Positions 5,657 through 7,380 of a DNA stretch of 7,380 bases are shown piece after piece (within the stretch, counting starts at the first letter, position 1; each line of letters opens with the position of its first letter). The stretch is from Deltaproteobacteria bacterium. GTDB taxonomy: Bacteria > Desulfobacterota > Binatia > DP-6. The notes below the pieces were generated by a model. The model saw nothing but the letters and a program-made list of their open reading frames with translations. It did not search any database and had not been told where the DNA came from. Made by a program: the position numbers and the translations under genes. Location: the NCBI GenBank assembly GCA_005879245.1, contig VBLA01000234.1:1-7380 (forward strand), read 5' to 3'.

Positions 5657-6681
5657 CCGCCGCCCGGCCGCTCCGCGACGCCACCGTGGCGACGCTCGGG
5701 CTACTCGCCGCCATCCATGCGGGCTCGGGCGGGCTCACGCGTCTCGACCCGGCGCTGCTCGGCTATCTGGCGGCTACAGTGGCCGCTGGCTTCGCCACGG
5801 TCTACCGGATGAGCGCCTTCTGGCGCCGGCCGGCCTCGGCCTTCTACGTCCGGACGCTGCTCGGGACCGTGCGCCACCCGCGCCGGCTCGGCCAGATGCT
5901 GCGTGGCGCCGCGCGCGACCTCGCCGCCCAGCGCTTCATCGCCCGGCGCTCGCGAGCGCGGTGGCTCGCCCACCTCCTTCTCTCCGGCGGCACGCTCGCA
6001 AGCTTCGCGATCACGCTCCCGCTGGTCTGGGGCTGGCTCCACTTCGAGGCCGAGGAGCAGCGCACGTACCGGGCCTTCTTCCTTTCGATTCCAGTGACCC
6101 GCTTCGCGGTCGATGGCGCTGTCGGCTGGCTCGTGTTCCACGCCCTCAGCCTCGCGGCCGTCACGGTGGTGTTCGGCTCTGCGTACTTCCTCGTCGTGCG
6201 CCTGCGGGCGCGGGATCGGCCCGGGACGACGGGTGGCTTCCACCTTGGCCCGCTCGGGCTCCTCCTCGCCGTGGCGCTGACGGGGCTCGCGCTGCCGGTC
6301 GCCGGCCGGTCCGGCTCGCCCGGGCTCTTCCAGGCCGCGGCCACCGTGCACGAGGTGAGCGTGATCGTCTTGCTCCTTGCCCTTCCCTTCTCGAAGCTCG
6401 CCCACCTCCTCATCCGCCCCCTTCAGCTGGGTGTGCAGGTCGTGCGCGCACCGGGAGTACCTCGAGTGAGCTGCGCGGGCTGCGGCGCCGCGCTCGCGCC
6501 GGCGGCGCAGCGCGACGCGGTGGAAGGGTTGCTGGAGGCGCGCGGCTTCCGCCTCGCCGGCTATCAGCGGCGATGCCCGGCGTGCCGGCGGCGGCAGGTC
6601 GCGGCTGCGCAGGCCGAGCTGCTCGGGGCACAGTTCCAGCCGCGGCCGGCCGGGACGCGGGCGAGCGGGGAGACGGCGTAG
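5653..6681 (+). CDS. NarI/HdrE-like membrane cytochrome-b-type protein with C-terminal zinc ribbon
   Basis: 342-residue membrane protein whose ATG overlaps the nirA stop (ATGA), so translation is probably coupled. Hydrophobic segments lie at about 12-22 with 34-52, 104-125, 152-182, 200-218 and 229-250, about five helices as in NarI. The last helix reads VHEVSVIVLLLALPFSKLAH: His233 and His251 are 18 residues apart, the same spacing as the two haem-ligand histidines of E. coli NarI helix 5, and the PFSKL-H motif is shared with NarI, DsrM and HdrE. Partner histidines could be His107 (RWLAHLLLSGGTLASF) and His130 or His163; the second histidine ten residues after the first, present in NarI helix 2, is Ser117 here. 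Residues 270-325 are cytosolic, with Cys274-x2-Cys277 and Cys308-x2-Cys311, a zinc-ribbon or rubredoxin-like knuckle. Inferred role: passing quinol electrons to the adjacent nitrate reductase. No close family is recognised, and haem loading is unproven. Confidence 0.8.
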   Translation: MTAARPLRDATVATLGLLAAIHAGSGGLTRLDPALLGYLAATVAAGFATVYRMSAFWRRPASAFYVRTLLGTVRHPRRLGQMLRGAARDLAAQRFIARRSRARWLAHLLLSGGTLASFAITLPLVWGWLHFEAEEQRTYRAFFLSIPVTRFAVDGAVGWLVFHALSLAAVTVVFGSAYFLVVRLRARDRPGTTGGFHLGPLGLLLAVALTGLALPVAGRSGSPGLFQAAATVHEVSVIVLLLALPFSKLAHLLIRPLQLGVQVVRAPGVPRVSCAGCGAALAPAAQRDAVEGLLEARGFRLAGYQRRCPACRRRQVAAAQAELLGAQFQPRPAGTRASGETA

Positions 6682-6683
6682 CG

Positions 6684-7380
6684 ATGGCGCGGCTGCCGGC
6701 TCCGGACGAGGCGCTGACTCGCGCCTTTGGTCCGCACCTCAACTACGAGCCGCCTGGGGGCTTCGCGCGTCGCCCCGCCCCCGACCGGAAGGTCAACACG
6801 CATTGCTGCTTTTGCGGCCAGCAGTGTGGCGTCACGTTGCTCGTGAAGGACGAGAAGGTCATCGGCGTCGAGCCGTGGGAGGAGTTTCCGTTCAATCAGG
6901 GGAAGCTCTGCCCCAAAGGGGTGAAACGCTACCTCCAGAACAACCATCCCGACCGTCTGCTCTACCCGCTGGTTCGGACCGGCCGCGGCTTCGACCGCAT
7001 CCCCTGGGACGAGGCGCTCGATCTGGTCGCCGAGCGCGTCACACGCCTCCAGGCCCGCGGCGGGCGGGACAGCGTGGCGGTGCTCTCCGGTGCCTCGCTC
7101 ACCAACGAGAAGGCGTACCTCATGGGTAAGTTCGCGCGCCTGGCGCTCGGCACGCGGCACATCGACTACAACGGGCGCCTGTGCATGGTGGCCGCCGGAG
7201 CCGCCAACCTGAAGGCCTTCGGGATCGACCGCGCCGCCAACCCGTGGGCCGACATCGTGAGCACCGATCTGGTCTTCGTCACCGGCTCGAACGTCTCGGA
7301 GTGCAGCCCGATCACCACCGACTACATCTGGCGGGCGCGCGACCGGGGCGCGAAGCTCATCGTCGTCGACCCGCGCCTCA
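6684..7380 (+). CDS. nasA: Assimilatory-type nitrate reductase, molybdopterin catalytic subunit (N-terminal 232 residues)
   Basis: Starts two bases after the preceding stop, with GGGGAG about eleven bases upstream, and runs off the right edge. It belongs to the bis-MGD molybdopterin oxidoreductases. Cys41-x2-Cys44-x3-Cys48-x27-Cys76 binds an N-terminal [4Fe-4S] cluster, and Lys78 in LCPKG is the conserved lysine between cluster and pterin. YNGRLCMVAAGAANLKAFG places Cys167 as the molybdenum ligand, in the RLCM context typical of Nap/Nas nitrate reductases. Then come the nucleotide-binding-like strands TDLVFVTGSNVSECSP and AKLIVVDPRL. There is no twin-arginine signal, so the enzyme is cytoplasmic, as expected for assimilation (nitrate to nitrite). 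It has about 40 residues before the first cluster Cys, more than usual. Other members of the superfamily (formate dehydrogenase-like) are less likely given the Cys167 motif and the neighbouring nirA. The symbol narB would serve equally; the missing C-terminus would show whether extra redox domains are fused. Confidence 0.88.
   Translation, partial: MARLPAPDEALTRAFGPHLNYEPPGGFARRPAPDRKVNTHCCFCGQQCGVTLLVKDEKVIGVEPWEEFPFNQGKLCPKGVKRYLQNNHPDRLLYPLVRTGRGFDRIPWDEALDLVAERVTRLQARGGRDSVAVLSGASLTNEKAYLMGKFARLALGTRHIDYNGRLCMVAAGAANLKAFGIDRAANPWADIVSTDLVFVTGSNVSECSPITTDYIWRARDRGAKLIVVDPRL

Noticed and set aside
4279..6681. 800-residue plus-strand open frame covering most of nirA and the membrane gene
   Set aside because: It is in frame with the membrane protein, but everything before 5653 is Arg/Ala/Gly/Pro-rich shadow of nirA. 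The real start is the ATG overlapping the nirA stop.

Overview
The window is GC-rich, bacterial and densely coding. Codon use and gene spacing suggest a soil or subsurface lineage of the Myxococcota / Methylomirabilota / Binatota kind. This is an impression only: there is no rRNA or marker gene in view to settle it.

Region 1 (1-2417, minus strand) carries two secreted alpha/beta-hydrolase genes in tandem, 17 nt apart. The upstream one (2417 down to 305) has a signal peptide, a glucodextranase-C-terminal-like beta domain and a GYSMGG serine-hydrolase domain. Its reading frame is broken near 1960-1996. The downstream one (287 down to beyond position 1) is the start of a CocE/NonD (X-Pro dipeptidyl-peptidase S15-like) hydrolase. 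It is easily missed because it runs off the left edge. Its first 287 nt contain a perfect 22-bp palindrome, and a perfect 15-bp inverted repeat lies exactly at the window edge.

Region 2 (2418-2968) is about 550 nt with no convincing gene. It holds the ribosome binding site and an AT-richer presumed promoter zone for the hydrolase pair.

Region 3 (2969-4159) is a LysR-family regulator on the minus strand and the intergenic region it shares with the divergent nitrate-assimilation operon. That intergenic region holds a T-N11-A inverted repeat just upstream of the preferred lysR start, a GC-rich stem-loop, and a good match to a sigma-54 (-24/-12) promoter enclosed by a TCAACG-N15-CGTTGA inverted repeat.

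Region 4 (4160-7380, plus strand) is a tight operon. It encodes a ferredoxin-type siroheme nitrite reductase (NirA), an unusual NarI/HdrE-like membrane protein with a C-terminal zinc ribbon (4-nt overlap with nirA), and the first 232 residues of a molybdopterin assimilatory-type nitrate reductase (NasA/NarB-like, 2 nt downstream). Read together, nitrate is reduced to nitrite by the Mo enzyme and nitrite to ammonium by NirA. The membrane protein may feed electrons from the quinone pool to the otherwise soluble nitrate reductase. That membrane link, and the putative sigma-54 control, are the most interesting parts of the window.
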